DNA of 64,000 nucleotides from Liopterus haemorrhoidalis (GCA_963971575.1 OZ020616.1:6344924-6408923); one strand, 5' to 3'; shown: positions 33,331-45,192, counted from the first letter of the stretch. Numbers and translations are program-made. The notes: a model not told the origin generated them from the letters alone.

Positions 33331-34829
33331 TATAGTATAATCCGTTTCAATTTGTAATACGAAACTAGATCTAGTTACTTTGGTGACTGTTGTGGTGTAA
33401 ACAGACTTTGGCGTATCCGTGTGAACCAATACTATGATAATATTATAAATGTATTGTCAATATACATCATAAAAAATGAACTTTCCTTGTTAGTTTCGTA
33501 TTACAAAATGAGACAGATAATATTTGATTTATAAATTTTGTCATCATCATTGGCGCGACAGCCCGAGTTGAGCTTAGGCCTCCTGTTTCCAGGTTTCATG
33601 ATCATGTTTTTAATCTATGTACATTTAGCAATGATATGGTCAGTATTACGTCCATTTTTTAGCGTGCACAGAAAGCCACCTACAGTTTATATCCGGTTGC
33701 GAACGGCTAAGCAGAACCTGTAATTTGTATAAATGTTTTTACACAAAATATTTGACAGAAGCAGGAGTTGAAGTTGCTTAGTGGTCAAACAGCACATACA
33801 AGCCATTTAACGCTTGCAACCACAAGCAAGTTAAATTTTATTTATATCTTCCTAAAATATGATCATAATAATAAACCAATCATATAATCAATCATTTTTC
33901 AGTCAGATTTAATTTTTGGCTTTATTACAATTTACAATTACATATACTTCAATGTTTTCTATTATAAATGGTTGTCTCCTATTAGTATTTTTATAAACGA
34001 GAAATGTTGATTGAGTCATCACTTCTCGTGATTGCTGAAGACGGAAACAGATTGTTGAGCAGTTTCTGAAATGTCCGAAAATATTTTATATATCTCATGA
34101 AGTATTATATCTTTTTGATACTAATACTCATTATATTGTACTTTTCTAGCCTAGTACTATTAGAAATGGCAAACGTCCAAAATAACGGTGTCCGCATCAC
34201 ATACTTGTTAGAGCTTTTTGGCGCTTGTAAATAAATCAATTAAAACACACAAATTCGAGCACGCAAAAACAACATTTTGTGACAATTGTCTAAGTCACTG
34301 AGATACCCAACATAATATTTTAATTAAAAAATAAATAAATAAAACAAAATAAAATAAGACAACATTTTACAATGATTATTTACAATGTCATATATGTCAT
34401 GACTTTATAGTTGCTATCGTTACATTACAAATGGCATTCCAATAACTTACAATCTAACATGCTTATTAAAAAAAAAAAAGTTTAACTAACTTTAACAAAG
34501 CTATAAAATTAGACTTGATTAAATATGTAATCAGATATATTATTAATATATCAATAAAATTCGATTTGAAACGGTATTAAAGCAATTTTGATGTTAAGAC
34601 AATAGCTGTCCATCAATAGATGAAAAAAATACTCATTGTCCATTGAATGTTGAATATGTTTAAGACAAAGGATCGTACAATACCGATATCTAACAGTAAA
34701 TACAGTATTTTCGTGACAACATATCGTCATTAACAGAAAACTTAACCGCTACCTTTTAACAATAGCCTCTTTAACCCAGACACCACGAAATTTAAAAAAC
34801 AAACTTTTAAATTAATTTACGATAATTGC
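33331..34829. other. No gene seen; possible SINE scrap
   Basis: 33540-33720 (TCATCATTGGCGCGACAGCC, CGAGTTGAGCTTAGGCCTCC) resembles a short repeat common in insect genomes, as far as I recall. AT-rich sequence with AAATA-type tails at 34325-34370. 34045-34080 has CTGAAGACGGAAAC...GTTTCTGAAA, examined and rejected as a hammerhead. Confidence 0.35.
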
Positions 34830-34945
34830 CGTTTCGTAGCTGGTAAGCTGCTGGTATCTCAGATCGTGCTACTGATAAACACTACAGTGGTAGAGAGGTA
34901 GAGTGAAGCTTGGTGAGACCCTGGATGGGAGACACAGTGGCGGAA
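34830..34945 (+). repeat. Possible 5S-rRNA-derived SINE scrap
   Basis: GAGTGAAGCTTGGTGAGACC followed by CTGGATGGGAGAC recalls the A block and C block (TTGGATGGGAGACC) of the 5S rRNA internal promoter, though with shortened spacing. The nearby CAGTGGCGGAACCACG may be an unrelated transposon end. Confidence 0.3.
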
Positions 34946-34978
34946 CCACGGGGATATTGAAAGTTTGTTCTAAAAACA

Positions 34979-36689
34979 CGAGGGACATTCAATAATTAAA
35001 GAGACAAATTGATGTAGAAAAAAAAGTCTTATTTTTACAAAATAAGACTTTTACTACATCTTAACATAATCCCCGCGAATATTAATACACTTGTCCCAAC
35101 GATAAACTAGTTTTTTTAAACCTCATGCAAAGAAATCTTTATCTTGTTGTTTGAGCCAGTTTCCCACAAATTCTTTGACTTCCTCGCTGTCTCTGAACTT
35201 TTTTCCACGTAAAGCCTCCTTGAGTGGACCAAACAAATGAAAATCAGAGGGAGCCAAATCTGGACTGTAGGGAGGATGAGGTAGTATCTCCTCAACTCAT
35301 TTTTTCACTGGTTTCTTGGGGCTTGGCGGTATGAAGGCGAGCATTGCCGGACGTCAGTCACTCACTGAGGTTCGACCAATTTTGAACTGTTCTACCTAGG
35401 ATGATTAAGTAAAGGATGCGCTATTCGTGTGTAAAGAAAAATGTTTAACAGACTTGTGATATTTCAAAACGAATAAAAATATGTGTATCTATTTGTGTTA
35501 TATATTTTATTTCCATACTTTCATTTAATCAATTATCACAACCAAATAAAAATTATCAAACCATCCCTTATAGGTAAAGATTAGAATATTTCTATATAAT
35601 GTAAAAAAATATATATCAAAATTAACCCCTCTGCACCCCCTCCCCCATATATTTCATTTTGTACATCCGTCTTTCAATCCTTCATTAATCGAACGATAAA
35701 AATTAAATTAATTTCAGGTTTGTGGGGGGATACTCAAAGAAGGTGGCCTTTCAACGTCTTAAAGGAATATTTGAAAAGGACCCATAGTTAGCCACCTCTG
35801 GTATTTTGAATCATTAAATGTAATAGAGATTCTTGCAATCGGGCCATAGTCATGTAATTTTCGCAACAAGATGTTTGGGTAGTATTATTTGGCACTAATA
35901 TTTTTCAAGCTTATTTTAGTTTATTGTAACTACCACTTTATCCTTTAACTGACTGATTAAATTCATAATACTGCCTTCTTTATTGGCAGCCTTTAATTTT
36001 TAAAATATCATTAAAGATTGTTTTAATGACAAATAATATTATTTTAAAATGATTAGATAAATTTTAAATACACATTTATACAGTTTCAGGTCCGTTTGAC
36101 ACGATACGCAGAAAATTAACACCGTGTTATACAAATTTCTCAAATATATATAAAATTTGCTGTGAAACTACGAGATTTTAGAATAATTTCTAAGAAATTC
36201 CATAATTATTTTCATTTAAAAATACGCTTGTTTCAAATTCAAATGTAGCACATGCGCATTACGTAGTTGCAGTGTGCACAGTATAGACATATATTGCCTT
36301 CTTTCTCAACAGGGGTTTCCACACAATCGTCAATGTTGTTAGTATACGAATAGCGCATCCTTTACTTAATCATCCTAGTGTTCTACCCACTTATAAAAAT
36401 TATCAACTTTCACCACACTATAAAATCATTCGAGAAAAGATTTTAGCTGGTTTTTCAGCTGAAAACAAAAACTGGATCACTGAACATTGTTCAGCTAATG
36501 TGGAAACTTCAAGCGGACACGCCATCGTGAAATGCAATTTTGAGGTTATAAACAAAACAATTTTTATCCGTCAGGTGTTCTCAGCTCATCCCAGTGATGC
36601 CAACCTAAAGTCATGGAAGTACCAAACTCCTCCTACAAACCGTTTTTTTTTTTCTACCTCAATTTGCAATAATTATTGAACGTCCCTCG
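34979..36689 (-). mobile_element. mariner deletion derivative split by a 983-bp TIR element
   Basis: Ends CGAGGGACATTCAATAATTA and, reversed, CGAGGGACGTTCAATAATTA. Right flank TA; left flank CA, so one TA has mutated. The coding is the minus-strand mariner of the 30114 type, with FVGNW-to-catalytic pieces deleted and frames broken: C-terminal block (35150-35345) and N-terminal block (36380-36530). The insert at 35396-36378 interrupts it. Confidence 0.87.
35396..36378. mobile_element. TIR element, 8- or 9-bp target duplication
   Basis: Inverted ends CTAGGATGATTAAGTAAAGG... continuing for 32 bp with no mismatch (ATGCGCTATTCGT), and TGTTCTAC duplicated at 35388-35395 and 36379-36386. If the first C is counted in the target, the duplication is 9 bp (TGTTCTACC). 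8 bp suggests hAT, 9 bp suggests Mutator-like. No coding found in 983 bp. Confidence 0.9.
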
Positions 36690-37289
36690 TAAAAAATACA
36701 ATCATATCATATCCACTAAGAGTAAAGGATTGTTTTAATTACTTTTTATTCTATTTTTTCTTGTCCCTATTCATCTCCTTATTTTTCATCATCTTTCTTC
36801 TTAGTAACTTGTCTCTTATCCATTAGTGTTATGCGCAAATAGCCATTATAGCTGTGCGCCAAAAATTTTAACTATCAAAGTAACAAACCTTGTCCAACAT
36901 GGAAAGACTGATCTGATAGTGCTTAAATGTTTCACTGAACTCAGTATTTGCATCATAACATTGCGTTTGATAAAGTCAAGCCCGTAACTAGGACGTAGTA
37001 AAAGCGGCGCCCACCACCGGCTTAACTGTGTGAAGTCTTCTTTCGTTCGTCTTCGTTTGTCTTTTTTTTTTTGGCATCACTTCTATGCTCATCATTTTTG
37101 GAAAAAGGGGAGTACAATATTCGAGAGAGAGCTAATTGGACACTTATCTCCAGCGGAGGCTTCCCAATTTGCCATTCCAGCAAGTATCGAAAAAGTCATA
37201 TTTAGATGTCCAAAGTGTCAGATTTGGCATGCAAATCATATGTTACAAAGATTTCCACATATTTTCTTTATTTCCGTGACTTGCAGAAA
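36690..37289. other. No gene seen
   Basis: Anonymous sequence between the mariner and a LINE fragment. Confidence 0.45.
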
Positions 37290-37740
37290 TATAAACTGCG
37301 CATGAAGCATAAGTATATTCAACTCCTTGAAAACTGGTCTGTAGGATACTGTTTTTAGTGCATTTACAATGGCCCTGACTGCTTTCTTCTGAAGTAGAAA
37401 TATAATATCTGCCTTTGGTGAACTTCCCCAGATTGACAATCCATAGGCCGTGATTGGAAGAAATAGCGAATAATATGTTGTTTGGGCTAATTTTTGATTC
37501 GATATCTTCCTTACTCGTCGTATGGCATAAATAGCTTAGTTTAGTTTTCCACTTAATCTATCGATGTGACATTTCCATGTTAATCCAGAATCCAAACGGA
37601 GGCCCAGAAAGTCTCCGATGTCGGACCTGGGATTTCTTCTGTTGGATGTGAACGTCATGCCCTTAGTTTTCTCTTTGTTCAAATGCAGATTATTTACCTC
37701 AAACCATTCGATTGCTTCCATTATATTGTTTCTAATATAG
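37290..37740 (-). pseudogene. LINE reverse transcriptase thumb/C-terminal fragment
   Basis: Minus strand: AIEWFEVNNLHLNKEKTKGM, DFLGLRLDSGLTWKCHIDRL, one TAA, then YAIRRVRKISNQKLAQTTYY, LSIWGSSPKADIIFLLQKKA, VRAIVNAL and YRPVFKELNILMLHAQF. The N-L-LN--KT and FLG motifs, then W----QKR-(I/V)R and CR-FK---ILT, are diagnostic of LINE C-terminal halves. Ends broken. Confidence 0.85.
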
Positions 37741-38282
37741 GCCTTAATAATAACGCATAAGGAAGAAATAATGAAAAAGAAATTCTAGACAAAACATAAT
37801 CTTTCATAAGAAAAATTGTCGCCGGTCTAGAATAGTTGAGTAGAGACAAAAATTTACAGTAAGGGCAAAAAAAATTCTAGGTTATTGCAACAATGGCCTA
37901 CTCAGTCTTGCCTAAAATGGGTACCTGTATTACTGAATTAAAAATTCTCTGATATAGTAAAGGAGACTTTAGTTGACAGATGACGGTTAATTAAAGCATA
38001 TGGTTCAATGGGAGAGCACTATAGCAATAAAATTTCCATTTTTGAATAGAGCCATATCATTTGTTCACACACAAAGCTAGAAATAGAGAAAGAGATACAA
38101 TTTATTTCACTTGTCATGCCTGTTTTCCATCTAGTGGTGGGAGCTGAATGCCCGCGCGTGTATACAAAGGGACATACGTTGAAGTTACCATATTATAATA
38201 AAACAAAAAAGACAAAAACTATGAACGTACGTTACAGTAAGAAGCAGAAATACGTTTTTGATATCTTACATAAAACTGTGTG

Positions 38283-38285
<3 letters not shown>
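37741..38285. other. No gene seen
   Basis: Anonymous AT-rich DNA. Confidence 0.45.

Positions 38286-38338
<53 letters not shown>
38286..38338. repeat. (AT)n microsatellite
   Basis: About 26 uninterrupted AT dinucleotides. Confidence 0.97.
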
Positions 38339-38340
<2 letters not shown>

Positions 38341-38531
38341 CTTTATCGGTTCTCAATCTATCAAGTAAATTCTCCTTTACTTTACCTAGGAATTATGAGA
38401 TACGAAATAGTAAAATAGATACACACGATTACTTATTCAGTAATTTGGTCACTCAATAATTCAGTATATGGACAACAGATTACAGTGAAATACTGAAGAA
38501 ACTATAAGTTTTTGACCAAAGACATTATAAC

Positions 38532-39432
38532 GGGTGTTTTTTTTAGAGGTATAGAACTTTAAGTTGGCATTACTGTTCAAGATGGCGACCGATTTAACAG
38601 CTGTCAAGTGATTTATTCTCAGTTTGGTTTGGCAATTCATCATGAATAGACTCACGCCTGAACAACGCTTGCAAATAGTGCAATTTTATTTCGAAAATAA
38701 TGGTTCTGTGCGGAATACGTATCGCGCACTACGTCCATTTTATCGTCGACAAAATCGTCCATCAGAGCAGTTAATTCGATTAACCATGGAACGTTTTCGC
38801 ACCACGTTTACTCTTATTGATAACTCACATCCCCAGAGACGCCGTACGGTGCGTACAGAAGAAGCTACCGTACTTCTTCAAAAACGATGATGGCCAGAAC
38901 GTTACAGTCAATGGTGATCGGTATAGAGCCATGATTGCTAACTTTTTCATTCCTGAATTGAACAGCCATGATGTCCAGGAGCTGTGGTTCCAACAAGACG
39001 GCGCAACATGTCACACAGCTCGTGCCACAATCGATTTATTGAAAGACACGTTTGGTGACCGCCTAATTTCACGTTTTGGACCTGTGAATTGGCCTCCAAG
39101 ATCTTGTGATTTAACACCGCTGGACTACTTTCTGTAGGGCTATGTAAAGTCATTGGTCTATGCGGATAAGCCACAAACGCTTGACCATTTGGAAGACAAC
39201 ATTCGCCGTGTTATTGCCGATATACGGCCACAAATGTTGGAAAAAGTCATCGAAAATTGGACGTCCAGATTGGACTACATCCGAGCCAGCCGTGGCGGTC
39301 ATATGCCAGATATCATATTTAAAATGTGATGCCACACAATTATCTTTCGAATAAAAAAAAATTCATGTCAATCGAATAATCCATCGTTGTTTTATTGCAA
39401 TTTAAAGTTCTATACCTCTAAAAAAAACACCC
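38532..39432 (+). mobile_element. Tc1/mariner-group (DD41D-type) deletion derivative
   Basis: Inverted ends GGGTGTTTTTTTTAGAGGTA (left) and its mirror at the right continue for about 30 bp (through ATAGAACTTTAA). ATTATAA occurs just outside both ends (38524-38530 with one extra C; 39433-39439). The 901-bp copy keeps both ends of the transposase gene. Confidence 0.88.
38642..39329 (+). pseudogene. DD41D-type transposase, central deletion
   Basis: MNRLTPEQRLQIVQFYFENN and YRALRPFYRRQNRPSEQLIR give the first DNA-binding domain to RRTVRTEEA. A deletion removes the second HTH and the first catalytic Asp; the frame shifts and resumes with YFFKNDDGQNVTVNGDRYRA, LWFQQDGATCHTARATIDLL (second Asp) and PPRSCDLTPLDYF (third Asp, 41 residues between), then TAG in place of the Trp codon (39135-39137), and GYVKSLVYADKPQTLDHLED to DIIFKM. 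Same family group as the better copy at 47183-48229. Confidence 0.88.
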
Positions 39433-40015
39433 ATTATAAAGTCATTGTTATGAAATTATTATTGTATTGTCTATCCAATTATACAGCCATTCAAGTCGTA
39501 AGACTATGAGCTGCTTTGCAAGAATATGAGTGTACTTTGACTATCATGGCAATCCGTATTTTGTTTTCTATCATCTGAAATTGTTTTTTACAATTCTCAA
39601 AAATTTCCTCGGGTTAGAAATTGAGGTGTTCTTTTATATCCTTTCTATTCTCTATTACTCTTTTAGTTTGTTGTAGTACGCTACTGTATTACTGGTGTGC
39701 AGATATCGCAGATAAAGACGAGTATGGTATCGTGCGCTTTAGTGCACTTTTTAATAAGGCCCAGACTTCATTAGATGCTATCTCCTGTGACTTACCTTCT
39801 TCAATATTGACTTAAGTATTGCTTGAAATAATTGGACATGATGGGGACATTGTTCAGATGAAAATCCAAACTCGTGAACGGGAATTTGTGATAATAAGAC
39901 AGAGTGATAATGAACAGTTTATGATAATAGAAACTCTACAACATACTGCAAATTCCACAAATTTCCTTACATTGCAAGTGGAACAGTCTTAATAAAAATA
40001 CTATACAGGCGGCCC
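39433..40015. other. No gene seen
   Basis: Anonymous DNA between two transposons. Confidence 0.45.
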
Positions 40016-40221
40016 TCGACTTTCGCACATTCTACTTTCGCACAATTCGCTATTTCGCACATTTTTAAAAAAATTATTTTTAAAGATTTTTGTCAAAGGT
40101 TGTGTTGCGTTCACTCATACATCGCGCTCAATCACTCATTCTCAGAATAATTATAGAGCTATAGAACTCTGTATCAAGAAAAGAAGAAAAAGGAAGATAT
40201 TCAATTAACTCTCACAACAGT

Positions 40222-40254
40222 ATTAGTGTGTTGTTAAAAAACAACACACTAATA
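40222..40254. repeat. Perfect 13-bp hairpin
   Basis: ATTAGTGTGTTGT, a short A-rich centre and ACAACACACTAAT abut the start of the mariner fragment. Confidence 0.8.
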
Positions 40255-40479
40255 ATGCCGCAGCCACCGTATTCCCCAGATCTGGCCCCCTGTGACTTTT
40301 TCTTGTTCTTGAAACTGAAGAGGCCCATGAAAGAACGACGTTACGCTACGAGTGAGGAGATAAAGACGGCATCGAAGGAGAAGCTGAACAAGATCACAAA
40401 AAATGATTTTTTCAAGTGTTTCGAGGATTGGAAAAAACGTTGGCACAAGTGTATAATATCTGGTGGGGATTACTTTTAG
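40252..40479 (+). pseudogene. mariner transposase C-terminal fragment
   Basis: MPQPPYSPDLAPCDFFLFLK (third catalytic Asp), LKRPMKERRYATSEEIKTAS, NDFFKCFEDWKKRWHKCIIS and GGDYF, then TAG at 40477-40479 created at the insertion point of the foldback element. Downstream (about 41060-41103) the reversed mariner end TACGAGGTCTGTTCAAAAAG closes the fragment. Everything upstream of the last 75 residues is missing. Confidence 0.85.
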
Positions 40480-41011
40480 ACCGGGAGCTCATGACATTTT
40501 TGGTCTCCGCTTTCATACAGCATGCCTTTTGGAGGAGAGAATATTTACCCCTGCACGCTTTCCGGTCATAGGAAAAATTGCATTTCCACTTGCACAAAAT
40601 TTTTGTGTTTTTCTCTGATTTAATATTGCTTGCCCTTTTGTCAAAAGAAAGTTATAACAAATTTAAAGTCTTTTAATTATAGGCATGCTGTATGAAAACG
40701 CGGAAAATCATATTTTTTTATTACAAGATCATATGACCGTTTGAGCCCTTTGGGACCCTCCGAATCGCATGCATATATTTAAAAGACTTTAAATTTGTTA
40801 TAACTTTCTTTTGACAAAAGGGCAAGCAATATTAAATCAGAGAAAAGCACAAAAATTTTGTGTTTAAGTGGAAATGCAATTTTCTCTATGACCGGAAAGC
40901 GTGCAGGGGTTTAGTACCATCCCTTTTTTGTTGTCACAGGGTAAATATTCTCTCCTCCAAAAGGCATGCTGTATGAAATCGGAGACCAAAAACTGTCATT
41001 AGCTCCCGGTC
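40479..41011. mobile_element. Foldback MITE with arms over 200 bp
   Basis: Starts GACCGGGAGCTCATGACA and ends with its mirror, flanked by TA (40477-40478, 41012-41013). The arms (about 40479-40690 and 40780-41011) are complementary almost throughout, including GCATGCCTTTTGGAGGAGAG and CTTTCTTTTGACAAAAGGGC types of sequence; the right arm has about 30 extra bases near 40915-40945. Confidence 0.92.
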
Positions 41012-41303
41012 TATTTGAAGGAAACAAAATAGATATTCATGAATAAATAAATAATTTTTGATAAAACACAAAATTCGCGATACTTTTTGAACAGACCTCG
41101 TATATTTTAAATATGTAATATGTTCCTATTATTGATAAATAAATACATACATATTTTAAAATACAATTTTTGAAGTTTTTTTTTTATATCCCTCTACTTT
41201 CGAACAATTCAACATTCGCACACACTTTCAGGAACCAATTATGTGCGAAAGTCGAGGGCCGCCTGTACTTTAATATTTTTTCCGATGTGTGTAGTATCTA
41301 AAT

Positions 41304-41580
41304 CCTGTAATACATGATGCGATTTCTCGTTTTGAATCTCGTACGATTTATCGTACGATAATTATTCCTAACGGTATCGGTCACGTGACTATGCGCAATA
41401 ATCTACTGCGTCGATATCTGTTCATTTGTATACAATATTTTAGGTCTGGAGCATAAATATTGGATGGTTTTCAATATCGTACAAGATCTCGTACGAAAAT
41501 CCTGTAGTACACGATACAATAATTCTTGTACGATAAATCGTACGAGATTCAAAACGAGAAATCGCATCATGTATTACAGG
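41304..41580. mobile_element. Foldback MITE with CGTACGA units
   Basis: Inverted arms of about 62 bp: CCTGTAATACATGATGCGAT, TTCTCGTTTTGAATCTCGTA, CGATTTATCGTACGA. The same TCGTAC/GTACGA palindromic unit recurs in the centre (41486-41500). No clear target duplication found. Confidence 0.85.
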
Positions 41581-42589
41581 CTTTATAGATATTCGATTGA
41601 TATAACTTGAATAGACGTAGAAGAAAAGTGAAGTTTTTAGGAGACTTCAGTGCTACGTCAAGGTAGAAATTTCACCGGATTTAGTGCCAAATTTATGAAG
41701 TAGAATTGCACTTAACAGTGCAAGATGGAGGATTTGGTTAAATAAGCCTGAAACTTGATCCGACTGACAGTAACTAAGAAGAGAATAGTTATTCAATATA
41801 AACTTACTTGTCAAAATCCCATACTTAAGATCAAATCTCCAAATAAAATAGAAATATCTGGTACAATAATATTTTTAATTGGGTGATCGAGCAATAAAAT
41901 TATATGTTTTAACGTAACAAATCACTGAGTGAAATAGCAATTATTTTTAATATTATACATCTGATTTATGACTGTTCATAAATTTGACATTTATTAGAGT
42001 CTTCTTGTAAATGTCAATGCTGTATTTCAACATAAAAATTAACACGCCATCCATCATTCGATAATAGGAACATCAAATAATGATATTATCTGGTGACTTT
42101 ATTTGTTTTCCTTTATAGTTCAACATTTAAATAAATAGATTCCATTTACTGCTACATCAAATACTACATAAAAACTTTAAACGAACACTTAAATTTTATT
42201 TTCAAATTGAATCCAATATCAATTGTTAAACTTACTTTCAGGTGATCGAAAAAAGTGATAATGGTTATTAATTTCTTTTACTTTCAAATATATGCAGGCT
42301 ATTCACAAAGTTCGTGGACTGGCATTAGCATTTCGATACTAGGAATTAATATATTTGTGAGAATAAATACTATTAACCACATATTTCATAGGAATTAAAA
42401 TACTTAGTAACTTTATTTTTTATACGTGCATCGACGGAATACAAATAGTATTTTATTTAACAAGCAAATAAGCACTCGGATGATTTCAACTATCGTCTAC
42501 AGCTAGGATGGTAAACCTCATCCTCGTGAAATATAACTATTATATGCGAGTCAAATACAATATTTTATCAATAACTATACACTCTAAAA
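41581..42589. other. No gene seen
   Basis: Anonymous AT-rich DNA. Confidence 0.5.
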
Positions 42590-43608
42590 AATGTAGTGAT
42601 CAAAAAAATTCATGGTACACTAAAAAATTGATGTGAAGTGTGAATTTTCACACATTTCAGGGTTTTGCAGGTATTTAGTAAGTGAATGATGATTATTTTG
42701 GATGCGAAAACAAATTTTATATTAAAATATTTTTTTTGTTAATTTTAATTCGAACGCCTAATACCCTTATTTAGGTTTCTAAATATGTGCAGTATTTTTT
42801 TTTTATATAGCAAAGTTCATTAAGAATTTTAAAAATTGCGCCTATGGCTTCCATTGGTTGTTATAAGTTCCGCCCCTCTGATTTCGTGTACATTGAAACA
42901 GAATTAAATTATAATTTAAACAATTTCCACTGGCTATTAAATTTACGCTTTTAAAAATTAAATGCAACATTTGCCAAAATATAATTAGAATTTTGAAAAA
43001 ATAATTTAAACAATATAGAAATTAAAAAAAATATATATATATATAGTCTCTTCTCCAGGGTTCGATCCCTTATCGGATCGGGTTACATGGGTGAAAAGTC
43101 AGCGTCAAATACCACTAGACCAGCACACACGTTAGAGTGTTGCTTGTTACAAAGCTATAACTTGTGTACATTATTAGCCAAAAATCACAAAAAATGCGTT
43201 TTTTTCCAAAAACCTAATCTGATCAAAAATTCCTGTTGAACTATTCCGGTTCACACCAATGTACATTACTTAGAATTTTTTCAGATTTTTAGTTTAAACC
43301 ATCTGGGCTACAGGGTGTGGGACAAAAAATTTTTTGCACAATTTTGGCAAAAATCGCTTCAAAATAATTTATTTTACAAAAATAAAAATTTGATCGTTAA
43401 TCCACGTACTAAGGGCTTTCATTTGATACCCTACTCAGAATTATAAAAAAATATTTTTTTTTTCGATGAGCACATATTTGTTTATATTTTTAGGGGGATA
43501 TGTTTTTTAGATGTTTTAGTATTTTTCGTATGTGCGGGTCAAATAGTTGTATAAGCATGCCAAATTTCAACTCTCTAGGTTTAGCCGTTTGGCTACAATT
43601 TTTACCGA

Positions 43609-43674
<66 letters not shown>

Positions 43675-43740
43675 GACAAAATGACGGTATAAGGGTTTTT
43701 TGGTCATATCTTAAATAAAAACAAAACAAAACCCTAAAAA
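42590..43740 (+). repeat. Dispersed repeat R3, copy 2
   Basis: Left end AAAAAATTGATGTGAAGTGT, hairpin GTGTGAATTTTCACAC, AGGGTTTTGCAGGTAT (mirrored as ATACCTACAAAACCCT-type sequence at R3 right ends, so R3 may have short inverted termini). tRNA-like middle at 43046-43132. Right part as in copy 1, with a 16-unit CAGA tract (43611-43674). Confidence 0.85.
43046..43132 (-). other. tRNA-like segment of R3 copy 2
   Basis: Minus strand: A-box-like GCTGGTCTAGTGGTATTTGA and B-box-like AAGGGATCGAACCCTGG with paired AGGG/CCCT T stem, then GAAGAGAC. Distinct in sequence from the other R3 copies between the boxes. Confidence 0.55.
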
Positions 43741-43789
43741 TGAACTTTTAGGGTACCATGAAGTCCCTCGCTTTTCGTGTTATTTATTT

Positions 43790-44060
43790 AAACTTCTTTT
43801 TTTGGTAAAGTTTAGTGTAAAGTTTACACTAGTTAAATTATAGTATTAGAAAATAAATAGTGTTAAAGTAGTGTTAATTTTAACACTGAAAAAGTAGTAT
43901 TTCATAAAAATAACACAATATGAATAAATGATGAGTTACACGGTGATTTGGTTAAAAATAGTGAATTTTTTATTTATTTATTTATTTTTTTTAAATCATA
44001 ATTTTAACGCTAAAATTTTAACCAAACTGAGAATGAACTTTTACATATGAATTTTTTGCT
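43790..44060 (+). repeat. Dispersed repeat R5, copy 2
   Basis: Reverse match to 25490-25725 (TAGAAAATAAATAGTGTTAA, CCAAACTGAGAATGAACTTT). Confidence 0.7.
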
Positions 44061-44061
44061 G

Positions 44062-44575
44062 TGTAAAGCTGCGTTCACAGGTCTAAGATTAGTCGACTAT
44101 GCAGTGTACGTTGTGGATAAATTTAATAGACAGTTTCAACGTTTAATGACAGCGTACACTGCCATGAAAATTAATTCGTAACGAATGTTGTGGCATCTAT
44201 GTTATTTCAAACCAACTACGATGGAATAAAAGCATTTATGTGATTTTCACAAACCCGCCATCAGCGAAATCGTGATTTCTTACTAAATTTTGATAACAAA
44301 ATTATAACCGCATTAATTCTTTTTCGTTTCACGATTTCCGAAGTTTGTTGAAATTTGTGCTACAGTATTTTTTAGGTGAGATAGCTAATATGTGTTTATA
44401 TGTCTGTCTCGTTAAAACAACGCACTACCTATAAGTTTGAAAAACGATCGACAGTCGACAACGCATAATCTATTAAATTTAGAGCTGTGAATGGTTATTT
44501 GCGTTACCATATGACAAACTAGCGTATAAATTTTTAAATTTAGAGCTGTGAACGTACCTTAAGAGTCCTTATGCA
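44062..44575 (+). repeat. Dispersed repeat R4, copy 2
   Basis: GCTGCGTTCACAGGTCTAAG at the left and TTTAGAGCTGTGAACGTACC at the right form inverted ends; the interior (GTGGATAAATTTAATAGACA, TTTCAAACCAACTACG, ATTAAATTTAGAGCTGTGAA) matches 7850-8345 and reversed 51440-51935. No coding. Confidence 0.75.
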
Positions 44576-44869
44576 ACTGAATTCAGTGGTTATAAAGAGC
44601 TTCATTGGTTTTATTTTTATTATTATTAATTTTGGACTTAGCTACTAAGGCCCTTATCCAGTAGATCCATTTTTTTGTGTTTTTGACCAACATAATTTTT
44701 GGCAGTCCTATTTTCATATGCGAACCTTGGGTTCAAAAATATAAATAAAACAGGTGAAAGCAGGAGTTAAACCGGGGTTCTCAAAGTAGTCAATATTGAC
44801 CTCCAGGTCAATTTAACAATGTATAAAAAATCACATATAATTTTACATTTTTAAGTAATGTAAGCTAAT
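44576..44869. other. No gene seen; one hAT-like terminus
   Basis: 44766-44790 (CGGGGTTCTCAAAGTAGTCA) resembles a hAT-type terminus; no partner end found. Confidence 0.35.
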
Positions 44870-45192
44870 GTCGCACACCAAAAAATTGTAGAAAGTAGAA
44901 TAAGATCTGAAACTCGGATTGACCCACAGCAATTTGTTTTTATGTCAGGAAAAGGAACAATGGATGCCGTATTCGCACTAAAACAGATGACTGAGAAATA
45001 TCTAGAAAAATAAAAATAATTGCACTTTGTGTTCATAGACCTGGAAAAAGCCTATGATACCATACCAAGACAAGAAGTATGGAGATGTCAAGGAGGCGAT
45101 GCTTTTTGTGGGTGATATTGCATTAATGGGAGAGAGTAAAGAAGTAGAAGAAAAGTTGAAAAAATGGAGGGTGGCATTAATGGGGGGTGACA

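Larger units (their letters stand above)
40016..41265. mobile_element. pogo/Tigger-like element containing nested insertions
   Basis: Ends CAGGCGGCCCTCGACTTTCG, mirrored at the right, flanked by TA (40014-40015, 41266-41267). Inside each end TTTCGCACA units repeat. No pogo transposase is left; the interior is a mariner fragment (40252-41103) that itself carries a foldback element (40479-41011). Confidence 0.88.

Noticed and set aside
34040..34085. Hammerhead-like CTGAAGACGGAAAC...GTTTCTGAAATG
   Set aside because: Stem II can form, but stem III and stem I do not pair and no cleavage site is placed correctly.
42480..42540. Further hammerhead-like motif near CTCATCCTCGTGAAAT
   Set aside because: No CUGANGA core in the right position and no stem I pairing.
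43611..43674. CRISPR-like array from regular CAGA repeats
   Set aside because: Simple tetranucleotide repeat without spacers in a eukaryotic repeat.
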